Assembly (NCBI RefSeq): GCF_013368755.1
Contig: NC_049563.1
Location: 186,001 to 250,000 of the forward strand
Source of the DNA: Talaromyces rugulosus
Lineage: Eukaryota; Ascomycota; Eurotiomycetes; Eurotiales; Trichocomaceae
Direction: 5' to 3'
Length of the DNA stretch: 64,000 nt
In this document: piece by piece, positions 12,008 to 22,244 of the stretch
Layout of the letters: the number at the start of each line of letters is the position of its first letter
How positions within the stretch are numbered: the stretch's first letter is position 1
Notes under the pieces: generated by a model
What the model saw: the letters and a program-made list of their open reading frames with translations, nothing else
The model's database searches: none
What the model was told of the DNA's origin: nothing
Translations under genes and position numbers: made by a program

Positions 12008-12976
12008 ATGTCCACAATAACCACCACCAAAAGTACTGCTACAACAGTACTTCGGCCTCATCTCGAAGCCCTCCAGCGAGATGGCTTCGTCGTTGTCCGC
12101 TCTATTCTTCCTCCAGACCAAGTCGCCGTGCTCCGTGAAGCCGCCGCCAAGGTGACCTCGATGACACGGTCTGGTCAGTGGCCGTATCTACGATCAGTGC
12201 CCAAGCAATTCCCCCCTTGGCCAAACACACCTCCCCCATCGTCTGAGGGCGGTATTTGGGGGGTGCAGCATTTGATGCACCCTGAAATGCCAGACCGGGA
12301 AAAGTTTATCAAGGCGTATTTCTCTCCACGAATTCTTGCCGTGGCCGAGGAATTACTCGGCATATCTGCGAATGAAATACACGACGAGGAACTTCTCGTG
12401 ATGGAACTCTTCAATCTCCTAGTGGCACCTGAAAACAAAGCGTTTGAACTGCGCTGGCACCGCGACGATGTGCCTGAATCGGTCAGTGCAGAGCGTGAGT
12501 TCGAGTTGCTCCACCAGAAGAGCCCAGAAGGAAAGCAGTCGCATGCACAATACAACCTTGCCCTGTGCCCAGATGCGTCTCTCATTGTGATACCTGGATC
12601 ACATCGGCGCGTGCGAACTGAAAGCGAACGTGCTGCCGATCCGTACGAGGCAATATTGCCAAACCAACTTATTGTCAAGCTTGAACCAGGTGATGCTGTC
12701 TTTTACGATAGCAACATCCTGCACCGCGGCATTTACCAGCCCAAGGTTGAAGGCGGCGAAGAGACTCGGCTAACATTGCACGGCAGCTTGGGACTAAAGG
12801 ACATTACGAATGCAGACAACAAAGTTCGTGCAACAGCGGTACTGCAGCACGGCATTGGCTTCTGGGTAGGCCGCGATGATGCTACGTTGGGGGTTGGCGA
12901 GCGTGCTGAGAAGATGCGGCGCAACCTGATTAGTTTGGGCCGGGGTGAGAATGTCGGATACTCTTTGGAGGGCTGA
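12008..12976 (+). CDS. Phytanoyl-CoA dioxygenase (PhyH) family 2-oxoglutarate/Fe(II) oxygenase
   Basis: A single-exon gene of 322 aa starts at the ATG at 12008 (MSTITTTKS); an in-frame TTG at 11942 is not a credible start. The sequence shows the PhyH double-stranded beta-helix facial triad: H151-R-D153 in RWHRDD and the distal histidine H239 in NILHRG, with a later Arg in ETRLTLHGS suited to binding 2-oxoglutarate. The N-terminal helix LEALQRDGFVVVRSILPPDQ is typical of the family. It would hydroxylate or desaturate a small molecule; the substrate is unknown. No targeting signal is evident. The gene is divergent from a Gfo/Idh/MocA oxidoreductase, so the two may act on the same compound. This is inference from layout only. 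Confidence 0.88.
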   Translation: MSTITTTKSTATTVLRPHLEALQRDGFVVVRSILPPDQVAVLREAAAKVTSMTRSGQWPYLRSVPKQFPPWPNTPPPSSEGGIWGVQHLMHPEMPDREKFIKAYFSPRILAVAEELLGISANEIHDEELLVMELFNLLVAPENKAFELRWHRDDVPESVSAEREFELLHQKSPEGKQSHAQYNLALCPDASLIVIPGSHRRVRTESERAADPYEAILPNQLIVKLEPGDAVFYDSNILHRGIYQPKVEGGEETRLTLHGSLGLKDITNADNKVRATAVLQHGIGFWVGRDDATLGVGERAEKMRRNLISLGRGENVGYSLEG

Positions 12977-13403
12977 ATGTACTCTTTTTCCTCTTTTCCT
13001 TAAAAAAAAGGGGGGCTGAGAACAGATTCCTTGTAGAAATAATACACTCATGATTTCGTCCAAGCATTCTCTTCTACGCATAGGGTTAGGGCCAACTACG
13101 CACGTGACTTCCCTGAAGAGGGGCACGTCGCAGCCACCACGTTGCATGCAACGTTACATCTTTTTTGCTCTTATCGTCCGTCGATCTAAGCTTATTCTGG
13201 AGAAGCGCACTTTTTTCACGGCTGAACGAATCATGCCGTAATCTGGGGAAGCGATATCAGATAAGTCATCAACTGTAATATCATCGGTATATGCAGGCAG
13301 TTCATGCGTGCCATGTGCGGTCTGTCCGGTATTTAATATGGATGACCCCATTGGTCGGTAGGTTTGATGAATGTGATTCTTGTATTGTTGCATTGCTGAT
13401 CTC
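12977..13403. other. Intergenic region
   Basis: A 427-bp gap between two plus-strand genes with no supported gene. It holds the 3' flank of the dioxygenase and the promoter of the GH3-GNAT gene. A minus-strand open frame crossing 12794-13147 overlaps the dioxygenase end and has no recognisable domain. Confidence 0.4.
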
Positions 13404-16400
13404 ATGGCATGTAGTCAGATAGGTCATCTACTTTCAATGGGATTTGAGGGTACCACGATCACACCACAAGTCAGATCGTTGATCGAAAATCATCATATTG
13501 GCGCAATTGCATTGCAAGCTAAAAATCTGAAAAGTAGGTGAACTCACTTTTCTGAAAACCAAACACACTAAATAGCTTCGTATAGATGCTGCTCAGGCTA
13601 TTGAGGTAATAACATACACGTATGGCATAGGATGAAGAGATGTTGACTGAATAGTTAATCTTATCGCTTCAAAAAGTGGCTTATGATGCTGGTCATTCCG
13701 AGCCGCTGCTCATTAGTCTGGACCAAGAAAATGGAGGTGTCAATTCCATGTTTGACCCTGATTTTTTCCGCCAATTTCCATCTGCCATGGGACTCGCCGC
13801 CTGTCGCGCGTCTAACACAAAGTTGACCCAAAACGTCTCGTGCGCGTCTGCCAAGGAGTTGGTTTGCCTAGGCATCAATTGGCTCGTTGGCCCGGTGTTC
13901 GATGTCCATTCTGATGAGGAGAAGCCACAGCCGATTGGCGTCAGGTCCTTTGGTGAAGATCCAGAGTACGTAGCAGAGCAAGCACTAGAATCAATGCTGG
14001 GATACCGGGCTGGCGGATTATTAACATGCACCAAACACTTCCCCGGATATGGGAATTTGGACTTTCTGGGTTCAACTTCTGATATACCCATAGTGTCGGG
14101 GACATTCGATCAATTGCTATCAACGTCCCTAGTTCCATTTCAAACGGCAATAGATAACCGGACCGATGCCATGCTCGTGGGTGCCTGCGGGATGCCAGAT
14201 GTTAAAGGAGCACAAGTACAGTATGCTTGTTTGTCACACAGTGTGGTAACAGGTTTACTGCGACGCCGAATGGGTTTCGACGGCGTAATTCTGTCAGACT
14301 GTTTAGAAATTGAGGCTTTGTATGAGAGTGTCGGCGTTAGCCAAGCAGCAGTGATGGCCATCAACGCAGGTTGTGATATGATTATGCTCTGTCAAAGTCA
14401 TTCAAACCAAATCGAGGCCATAAAGGGTATTCACACAGCAGTTGAATCCGGCATGATATCGAAGGATCACATCCGAGTTGCTGCCAACAGAGTGCGTCAG
14501 ATGAAGCTGAAGCATTTATCCTGGGACAAGGCATGGAACCCAGGAGGCCTGTCCCAACTAGATGCATTGAAACCGGCGCACAGAGCTCTGTCGAAAGCAG
14601 CATATGAGGCATCGATTACTCTAGTCAGAGACTTTGGAAACTGCGTTCCACTACCCAAGGAAGTTGAGCCGGATGAAGTTTTGCTACTTCTAACCCCGCT
14701 AGTGGAACCATTCCGGCCAGATAAGCCAGCTGAACAAGCAGCTAATCATCAGACAACAAGTTTGTCGCCGGGCCCGGTGAATATCGCCAGGCACTTCAAT
14801 CACCGTGATAAACAAAGCTATCTCGAAGGGGAAAGTACTTTCCACGACCTCGGTGTTGCCATTGCAAAGAAATGGCGAGGAAAGGTTGTCCACACTTCAT
14901 ATACGGCCAGCGGTATCAGCCCCTTACACGAAAAATTGGTATCTGAAGCGGCCGCAGTCATTTTATTAACGGCCGATGGAGTACGTAATGTATATCAGTA
15001 TGGTTTTACCAAATACATTGTCAGCTTGTGCCAGAGTCAAAACCAATTACGGCCTTTCTCGGGAAGTCTAAAGGCAAGCCCAGTTGGAAAGCCATGTGTT
15101 GTAGTTGCTGTCAGTTCGCCCTATGACTTCATGAAAGACAAGCAGGTACAAACGTACATGTGCACATATGATTTGACAAAACCGCCACTGGACGCACTGG
15201 TGCGAGTTCTTTTTGGCAAGCTAAAAGCAACAGGCCTACCACCGACAGCACGGCCGCCACGGTCGCGAACGACTCTACATAGGCAACTTTGGCTCGTTGA
15301 GAAATTCCAGCCGGAACGCGATGGCCAGGCGTTGCAGGATCTGTTTGATCAGGTCCGATTGGCGGCGTCAAACACGTTTAGTGATCCTGAGGCACAATAT
15401 CCAGCATACTGTTTTGAAGCTGCGTTCTACCTGACCAGCTATGAACCATTGACCAAATCTCGGCATTTTATCGTGCGGAATAGTAGCACTCAGAAAATTT
15501 ACGGGTTCTGTGCAACTCATTATATCGATTTTCTAGCCAGGGGCTGCATCTCGGCAATCGTTGTTTCTACGGAATACCGAGGTAAGGGAATAGGGTATTC
15601 GCTTCATCAGCATGCATTGAGCTTCCTGCAGCGGTTTCCTGGTATCGAGATGGTACAGTTTGGATCAGAGCTTCCTGCTATATTCGCCGGCATTCCCAAC
15701 CGGCTTAGCGCGCACCAGCTTGGTTTGCGCGGGTGGGTAAAAAACAGGTACGGTTGCTTTACTTATTTTTCCTTGTTTGTCGTTTACTTTTTCTCTTTGC
15801 TAATTATACGATGCATGTAGGGATTGGGATGTAGGAAATTGGAACCACCACGAGTTTTACGCCATCAGGCTACTCCGCAATTGGAAGCCCAGCACGCTGC
15901 CGGAGAAAGTTGCACTCAACCACGAGTTCAAATATGACTCGATGTACGCCAAGGATGAGGAGGAATTAAGTCAACACTTACTCATGGGCACCGGCTTTGG
16001 AGTTGGGTCGTCCGCTCTAAACCATCCTATTGTTATCAGCGATTTATATCGACGGGCTCGGGCAGATCCGCAAGGCTGTAAGATCGTGCTCGCGCGAAAC
16101 TCTCGTAATGGCAAGATTATTGGGTCAGTTATTTTATACCATTCACTGTCTCAAATAAATAATTTCTTTCCTGTGGACGAGAAACAAACTGGTGGGCTGG
16201 CAGCCACTGTCGTGTCGGGGACTCCAAACGCGGTCCCAGTTGTCCACGGCCTGGTGACCAAAGCGGCCACGATCCTTATTGAAATGGGGTTTCTCGGTGC
16301 CCAAATATTCGTTGTACGTGATTTCTCTGTATACACCCATACTAGCCACATACTGACAGATCAGGTTGGCGATTCGGTCTTCCCTCCAATTCTGACCAGC

Positions 16401-16469
16401 ATTGGATTCCAGCGAGTGTCGGAGTTTCTCAGTATCAGCAAGGCAGTTTCAGAGATTACTAGAACGTGA
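13404..16469 (+). CDS. GH3 beta-N-acetylhexosaminidase-like protein fused to a GNAT acetyltransferase domain
   Basis: Five exons join to 946 aa: 13404-13533, 13586-13605 (20-nt microexon), 13655-15747, 15821-16313 and 16365-16469. Residues about 1-350 are a NagZ-type GH3 catalytic domain: GFEGTTITPQVRSLIE at the start, LDQENGG, the KHFPGYGN block near residue 177 and the nucleophile Asp near residue 265 in FDGVILSDCLEI. A second GH3-like domain follows to about residue 520. The C-terminal 400 residues resemble a GNAT acyltransferase, with the acetyl-CoA loop VSTEYRGKGIGYSLHQHA. The expected role is N-acetylglucosaminide turnover (chitin or peptidoglycan fragments) coupled to acetylation. The Asp-Ser-His triplet that supplies the NagZ acid/base His is not visible after KHFPG; GSTSD is there instead. 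No signal peptide is seen, so it is probably intracellular. The start is inferred from MACSQIGHLLSMGFEG. Confidence 0.87.
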
Positions 16470-16702
16470 TGTGAAATTTATAGTCAATTATAATATATGG
16501 GACCACTCGTGAAATACATAATAATAATAATGCAACCAGATAAGTCACTATAACCTTATCTTGGGGTCCCCCAAAGCAGATGTAAAGCCGCATCCACTGG
16601 CCAATACCTGAAAAAAAGGAGGTATCCGACTAGATAAAGCTATATATTACACTGCATATAATGCATACAACAAGATTCATATGAGCTTTATCTTCTAAAT
16701 AC

Positions 16703-17113
16703 ATGAAACTACAAATATCTAGTGCCTGGATCTTTACTATTGCAGTTCGCCGCACTGCTATGCCCCTTATTATCAGTGATCCGAACTGTGTCCCGCAAGT
16801 TTTCAACTACTACAAACAGGTCTTGTGGCTCACATATCGGATTGCTATTAGCTTTACGTTGGCCGTATTACTCTCGGGACTATATGCATTCCACCTCAAC
16901 AATGGTTCATACAGCACAAAATTCTCAACCATTTTGAGAGCGACAAGACATGCTCCTCTATCAACCAAAATAAAGGATATCAATGGAAATTATTCCTTGC
17001 ATGATTATATCGGACAAGCAGACATAACGTTTTTGAAGGATATCGGGTACGTTGTTCTAGAAGCTAAATTGGCTACGACAATGACAGAAGATGAAGCAAT
17101 AGCGTTGAAGTGA
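16703..17113 (+). CDS. Hypothetical small protein with one membrane segment
   Basis: This intact frame of 136 aa begins MKLQISSAW. It has one hydrophobic segment (about residues 46-66, ISFTLAVLLSGLYAF) that could be a membrane anchor. I recognise no domain. A spliced form is possible. Composition is closer to coding DNA than the surrounding AT-rich spacer, but the evidence is weak. Confidence 0.3.
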   Translation: MKLQISSAWIFTIAVRRTAMPLIISDPNCVPQVFNYYKQVLWLTYRIAISFTLAVLLSGLYAFHLNNGSYSTKFSTILRATRHAPLSTKIKDINGNYSLHDYIGQADITFLKDIGYVVLEAKLATTMTEDEAIALK

Positions 17114-17808
17114 GCATGTGAAGAAAAATTTATAATGCCATGCAAATATATCAAGCCAAACAGTATATAGAGAGAATAATATAAGCTCAGGAAGAGACAG
17201 GATAGTCGATAGGTAACCTAGGCTCAGAACAGCCGGTGCAGAAGAGAGCCGAAGGAAAGCCGGATGACGGCTATTTTGGAGTTTTTCTACTCAACATAGT
17301 GAGGAGGATCGAAAATGACCCTGAAGACTGTAATAAACGGGACGTGGAAGCGGAGAGCACGTAGTCGTATTGTCGTAAATGGCATGCACAATATAGACGC
17401 TTAAAGTAGATGCATTATTTTTAACAGAGACAGAGTAGTTTCTAGATCAAGAGTTGCTAGATTTCAGATGCACATATTAACGGATTTAAGTATAACTAAT
17501 CTATAGGCTCTAGGCTTATTTTAATTACCTTGTTCTCAAAATAGATACAACTTTTCATGAGGCTGGTGAGAGCGACCTTATCGAAGCCAACTTTCAGAAA
17601 GTAACCGGGTCCACCACTAAACTTAAACGTATAAGCGAAACACTCCAATGAATATCGTTTTATGAAAATAGGTAACTAACTGGTATAAACATTTCAAAGA
17701 CTTCTCTGCTGTTTATATCTAATATGTACAGGATATCACGTAGAAAAACACACATTAAGAATCGTCCTTTTAACTGTATCTCCCTGCTTCAACCCTAATT
17801 TTCGATAA
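17114..17808. other. Intergenic region, no gene seen
   Basis: This 695-bp AT-rich stretch has dense stops in all six frames. It separates the doubtful small gene from the 3' end of the minus-strand secreted-protein gene. Nothing structured was recognised. Confidence 0.4.
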
Positions 17809-18305
17809 TCAGTTGTCGCTCAGGGTGGCAAAAACAAGTTCAATTTGTTTGCATTCATCCGGCAATTGTGTAATTGGCGCTGCAGACCAAAAGAAGGCAC
17901 TATCGAATTCCGTTTCATTCCATTTACCGCCCTGACATTGAACCCATCCATGGAAGTCTTTGTTCGAGAATTTTAAGGTCTTATTTCCCCCCCAAGAAAA
18001 GCCCTTGGCAGCAGGTGCATTACTGCCGGCCGAGAATGACGCAAAATTGGAAGGCCTATCAGCTGGCAGTTGTAAGGAAAAATCGACTCTATAGGATAGA
18101 GTAAGTGTCATATCGTCGTTGATTTGACCCCCCACGGGAGATTGTCCGCTCGTGTCGAAGAGAGCCAATTTTTTTAATTCGCCACGTTCCGATTCAAAAA
18201 AAAATCAAGCGACCAGTTGCCGTCGGGGGTCGTAAGATATCCTTGAGCGGCGGTAGAAAAAGCCACACTAGCAAGGAAAGAAGAATTCAAGGTAGAGACA
18301 CGCAT
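17809..18305 (-). pseudogene. Small secreted protein gene interrupted at an A9/T9 homopolymer
   Basis: On the minus strand an ATG at 18305 opens MRVSTLNSSFLASVAFSTAA, a good signal peptide, followed by QGYLTTPDGNWSLDF. The frame then hits a run of nine T (plus-strand A9 at 18196-18204) and stops at a TAA shortly after. Shifting by one base lets reading continue through LKKLALFDTSGQSPVGGQ to the stop at 17809. The restored length would be about 165 aa: small, with few cysteines and beta-rich looking. I do not recognise the family. The break may be a real slippage mutation or an assembly error, since homopolymers of this length are often miscounted. Call: secreted hypothetical protein, probable frameshift. 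Confidence 0.55.
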
Positions 18306-19036
18306 TTTAACAAGATCAAGGAGTTGACAAGATAGAAAGGTTCGAATATCTTGAGTATTTGCTTGATGCTGAGAGTGAGCAATTGATCAATTGATGCTAG
18401 GGACAACGCGGTTTGAATACCAGTGCTAAAACTGGGCACTACTTACTACCATACTTAGTACTCCATAAAAAAGTAAAAATAAAGATTCAAACAGACATCA
18501 ATATTGTTGTTTGAAACACCAACTAACCAACAATGTTACATGGTTCTGATGTTCTGTTTGAGACAATGTAAGGATTTACCAGTTGACACTGTGGTTTCTA
18601 ACCAGATCAATTGATGTAATTCCCTTTAACCGGCCTCAGTAATTACCTATTCTTTCCCTTGAAAAGAAAGCAAGACATGCATGTGAATATATATCTATCG
18701 TAAAGTCTATTGGCTTATTTTTCCCGCTATATTGAGCCACGGATGAAGGAGCCAATAAGTTAATAACAGAAAGGGCTGAAACTTCAACCTGTGATGTTGT
18801 TCAATCTCGCTCTAATTATTACTTGCCGTCAGCATCTCGATTCTTAAAGTGGATTTTAATTTTACAGCAGTGGGGGCCAAAGATATGAATCCAGGACCAA
18901 AATACTAGCGTCTCAGTGCTGCCAAGCATTATTTTGTTGACTAGTCAGATGTAGTTTCTATCTAACCCCCGCACGCCCCAACCAACACAGCCTCGTTCTG
19001 AGAACGATCACAACGCAGAATGTAGACCGAGCCAAA
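18306..19036. other. Divergent intergenic region
   Basis: This 731-bp spacer lies between the secreted-protein start (18305) and the NDT80-like gene start (19037), so it holds both promoters. It includes repeated ATCAATTGAT-like words near 18385-18396 and 18604-18616. No coding sequence is supported. Confidence 0.4.
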
Positions 19037-20477
19037 ATGTCGGACCATAGCCCCTGCAGCGAGCAAGAAAAGGAAATTGACGACGAGATTAATGATCCTC
19101 GTCACGACACTCTATTCCCCTCTTCCAGGCCAGCCGAGGAGGGTGCATCGGAAAAACGCGACGCTGAAAACCTGACTGCTCTACAGAATCTACCCCAGAG
19201 CAACGAATACCAGCTGGTAGATGCTTCTGGAAACCTAGTTCCGTCCAATGTCCACATCAATGCCCAGTTACGCGGTCGATTCAGCCAGTCAGAAAATTCC
19301 GCAGATGCAGTAGAGTTGATCTTTTATCGGCGCAATAAATTCAAAGTCCTCGGCACCGTTTCGATCCCAGGCGGAATAGAAGCAGTGCAAGTCGCTGAGA
19401 CTGGCCAGTTGCTACGGATTACTGGCTTTCAGGCAGAATTGGATGCGATTGAAAGCCTCGAAGGGGCTGCAGTGCGTGTGTTGCAGCCACCGCCCAAGGA
19501 CAAGGAGCCAACGCCTTCCTCTCATTCGCGTGGGAAAAAGACCAGCGAAGGTTTGTGTAAGCTTGGATTGGCATACAATGGACTATCCGAGGAAAATTCG
19601 GCTCCGGTTGCCTGGGAAAAGCTTCAGTTTCGATATGCAACAACAAAAAAGCGCGGCACATGGCAGTGCTTTTACCTGCGAGTAACCGTGAGAGCTACAC
19701 TGGAAGATGGCAGCAGCCCAGTCCTTTGTCGGGCCCAAAGCGCAGCTATTACAGTCCGAGGAAGATCGCCTCAAAGCTTCCCTGACACAAATAAGAAAAC
19801 AACGAAACCAGCAAAACACCTAGTCGCCGCGACACAGAACAGCACGAGCAACCATGGGCGCGAAACAAATGATCTCGCTTTTCCAATGGATTGCGCCGTC
19901 AACACCTCAGACAGTCTTCTTTTTTACAACTTTTCCGACTTAGGGAGCTGGAACGAAGGCCTGCAGTGGCAAGATGATTCGAATGGGACCGACAGTCAGG
20001 AATACAATGTTACATTGGCTGGAGAGGGCAATGAGAACGATAGGAGCAGTAACCATAATGCCAACGACAGCAGTCACAGTCTATTCATCCCACCCATGGA
20101 AACGTCACTTCTGCCTAGTTTACCCGATCTAGACTCGATATTCAATCTGCCGAACCCGCTCTCGGCGATCCCGATGGACAATATGCAGATGCTACAGAAT
20201 ATGCCCACATCAAATCCAATATCTGAGAGTCCAGATGGAGACCAGGATGAAGAGGAAGACAGCGACGAAGAGCGCAGCACGTTTTCATACGAATACATTC
20301 CACTGTCCATCAATGATTGGACGGTTCCAGTCGATGCAGTCTACGTGAGTACTCTCATTCTTGTCGTGTTTGGAAACATGCTAACATACGTAGCGACCAC
20401 ATGGAGTCCATGCTCGCAAAATACCAAATAAAGGACAATCTATTACGAAGAAGCGCTATTTCCTTACCGTCAAATAG
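19037..20477 (+). CDS. NDT80/PhoG-like DNA-binding transcription factor
   Basis: Two exons (19037-20344 and 20394-20477) join to 463 aa. The N-terminal 50 residues are acidic and low-complexity. An NDT80_PhoG (p53-like immunoglobulin fold) DNA-binding domain spans about residues 70-245: INAQLRGRFSQSEN, ELIFYRRNKFKVLG, then LQFRYATTKKRG and the closing AAITVRGRSPQSFP, the segment that contacts DNA in the family. The rest is Ser/Asn/Asp-rich with an acidic tract (DGDQDEEEDSDEERS), likely an activation region. Family members in Aspergillus act in protease/carbon-starvation responses (XprG) and meiosis (NdtA). This copy seems shorter and more divergent than either, so I give no symbol. The final 27 residues come from the second exon and end at TAG 20475. 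Confidence 0.83.
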
Positions 20478-20991
20478 CCTACGACGAGCTCATACTTTGT
20501 TAGGATTACGACCCCATACCCAGCAATGCTCCAGAATTGCACTACCCCTCTTTGGCTCTAAAATGGGTGATAAGTCCTCATCTTCTCACCGTCATTCTCG
20601 CGCCCCCGAAACGATTATCAATACTGGACCAAGGCTGAAGCATCTGATTGGCCGGAAATCTCATCGGTCTTGCGCACCAGAAAGGGTAATACCCTAACCT
20701 GATTTAGATATGGTAGATGTTTCCTCGCCAATATGATTGGCCGTTCTTCTCTACAATGTTCTGTCGTTAGCGATGGCGTGAATGAAACTAAATTTTCAGG
20801 GGAGATAGCGCTGCAGACCCTCATGGTGATGCAGATATAAGATGCCTCGTCTATCCCTCAGGCTCAGACTTTTCACCTACGTTCTTCACTCCTGAATAAG
20901 CCAGCGCCATAGGATCAATCCCAGCTCGAAAACGACTTTACTTCTACAAAAATCACGTATTTGTTGCAAGATCAAAAGTCACTTCGGAAAG
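20478..20991. other. Intergenic region
   Basis: This 514-bp spacer lies between two plus-strand genes. It contains the asparaginase promoter. Short open frames on both strands have no family features. No site can be named. Confidence 0.4.
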
Positions 20992-22068
20992 ATGATATCC
21001 AAAACCCCAATACTCGACTGTGTCGTTATAGACAGGGGTGGCGTCGTCGAGAATCGGCACCAAGTCCATGCAGCTGTCGTGGACGCACAGGGTAGGCTTT
21101 TGTATGCTGTCGGAGACCCTTATCGAGTAACCTTGGCGCGATCAACTGCAAAACCAGCCCAGGCCCTGGCTATCTTAGAGACGGGCGCTATGGACAAGTT
21201 TGGATTTGACGACGCCGATCTGGCATTGATTTGTTCATCACATAGCAGTGAAGAGCAACACATTTCCAGGGTGCTGAGCATGATGAGCAAGGTTGGCGTT
21301 GGGGAAAAAGATCTCCGATGCGGTGGCCACCCCGCCTTGTCCGAGTCAGTCAATCGCTTGTGGGCCAAGAATGATTATACCCCAACTCCATCGCGCAGCA
21401 ATTGCTCGGGGAAGCATGTTGGGATGTTGGCTGGTTCCAAAGCAGCGGGTGCCAAGTTAGTGGGTTATCATCTACCAGACCATCCCATGCAGTTGCGAGT
21501 GAAACGTGTTATTGAGCAATTATCTGGCCTCGATGCTGATGACGTTAAATGGGCGATCGATGGTTGCAACCTGCCAGCGCCGGCTTTGCCCCTGATAAAC
21601 TTGGCTCAGCTGTGCGTATCTTTTCCTTCTGCGGCAGACGTTATACATCAAAATACAATGGCATCCAAACGAACTCATCGAGTAGCCCGGATATTTCATG
21701 CCATGACCCAGTTTCCCGAACTGGTTGGTGGGGAAGATAGGTTCTGTACGACACTCATGACAGCCTTCCAAGGAGATCTCTTTGGCAAAACCGGTGCAGA
21801 AGGCTGTTATACCATAGGGATACGAGCATCGGAAGAAACCCGTCAGCTCGGTGCTGATGGGGCGATTGCAATTGCGGTGAAGATAGAGGATGGAAATCTT
21901 TCAGCACTTCACTCTGCTGTGATTGAAATCCTAGCACAGCTTCACATAGGAACACCAGCTACTCGTAAGGAGATGGGTCATTTTCATTATCCGAAGCTCT
22001 TGAATACTACTGGTGTTGTCACTGGTCAGGTATCTCACTTGTTTCAAGTTCGTTCTGCTCTAGAATAA
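20992..22068 (+). CDS. Type II (thermolabile-like) L-asparaginase family protein
   Basis: A single exon encodes 358 aa. It matches the Asparaginase_II family (PF06089), found in many bacteria and some filamentous fungi and distinct from the E. coli type amidohydrolases. Visible blocks: RGGVVENRHQVHAAVVDAQG at the N-terminus, LARSTAKPAQALAI, ICSSHSSEEQHI, CGGHPALSESV, SNCSGKHVGML and DGCNLPAPALPL, ending in GVVTGQVSH. The expected reaction is asparagine to aspartate plus ammonia in the cytosol; no signal peptide is seen. The lack of introns in a 1.1-kb gene, and a family that is mainly bacterial, would fit old transfer from bacteria, but this is inference. Confidence 0.9.
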   Translation: MISKTPILDCVVIDRGGVVENRHQVHAAVVDAQGRLLYAVGDPYRVTLARSTAKPAQALAILETGAMDKFGFDDADLALICSSHSSEEQHISRVLSMMSKVGVGEKDLRCGGHPALSESVNRLWAKNDYTPTPSRSNCSGKHVGMLAGSKAAGAKLVGYHLPDHPMQLRVKRVIEQLSGLDADDVKWAIDGCNLPAPALPLINLAQLCVSFPSAADVIHQNTMASKRTHRVARIFHAMTQFPELVGGEDRFCTTLMTAFQGDLFGKTGAEGCYTIGIRASEETRQLGADGAIAIAVKIEDGNLSALHSAVIEILAQLHIGTPATRKEMGHFHYPKLLNTTGVVTGQVSHLFQVRSALE

Positions 22069-22244
22069 TTTTATTTTTGCGCTACAAGCTCAATTTTACA
22101 ATCAATTATTTTAGAAGATAAAAAGTATCTTGGGTAGGTAACTCTTAGTTTTACAGACATAAGGGAAAACCCCGCCTTTCATCTCGGCTCTCCGCTAGTT
22201 GAAGATTTGTATTAAATATCACTTAATTATATAGCCCTTATAGA

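Noticed and set aside
12175..12678. Long antisense frame opposite the PhyH dioxygenase
   Set aside because: Shadow of a conserved coding region with clear catalytic motifs on the other strand.
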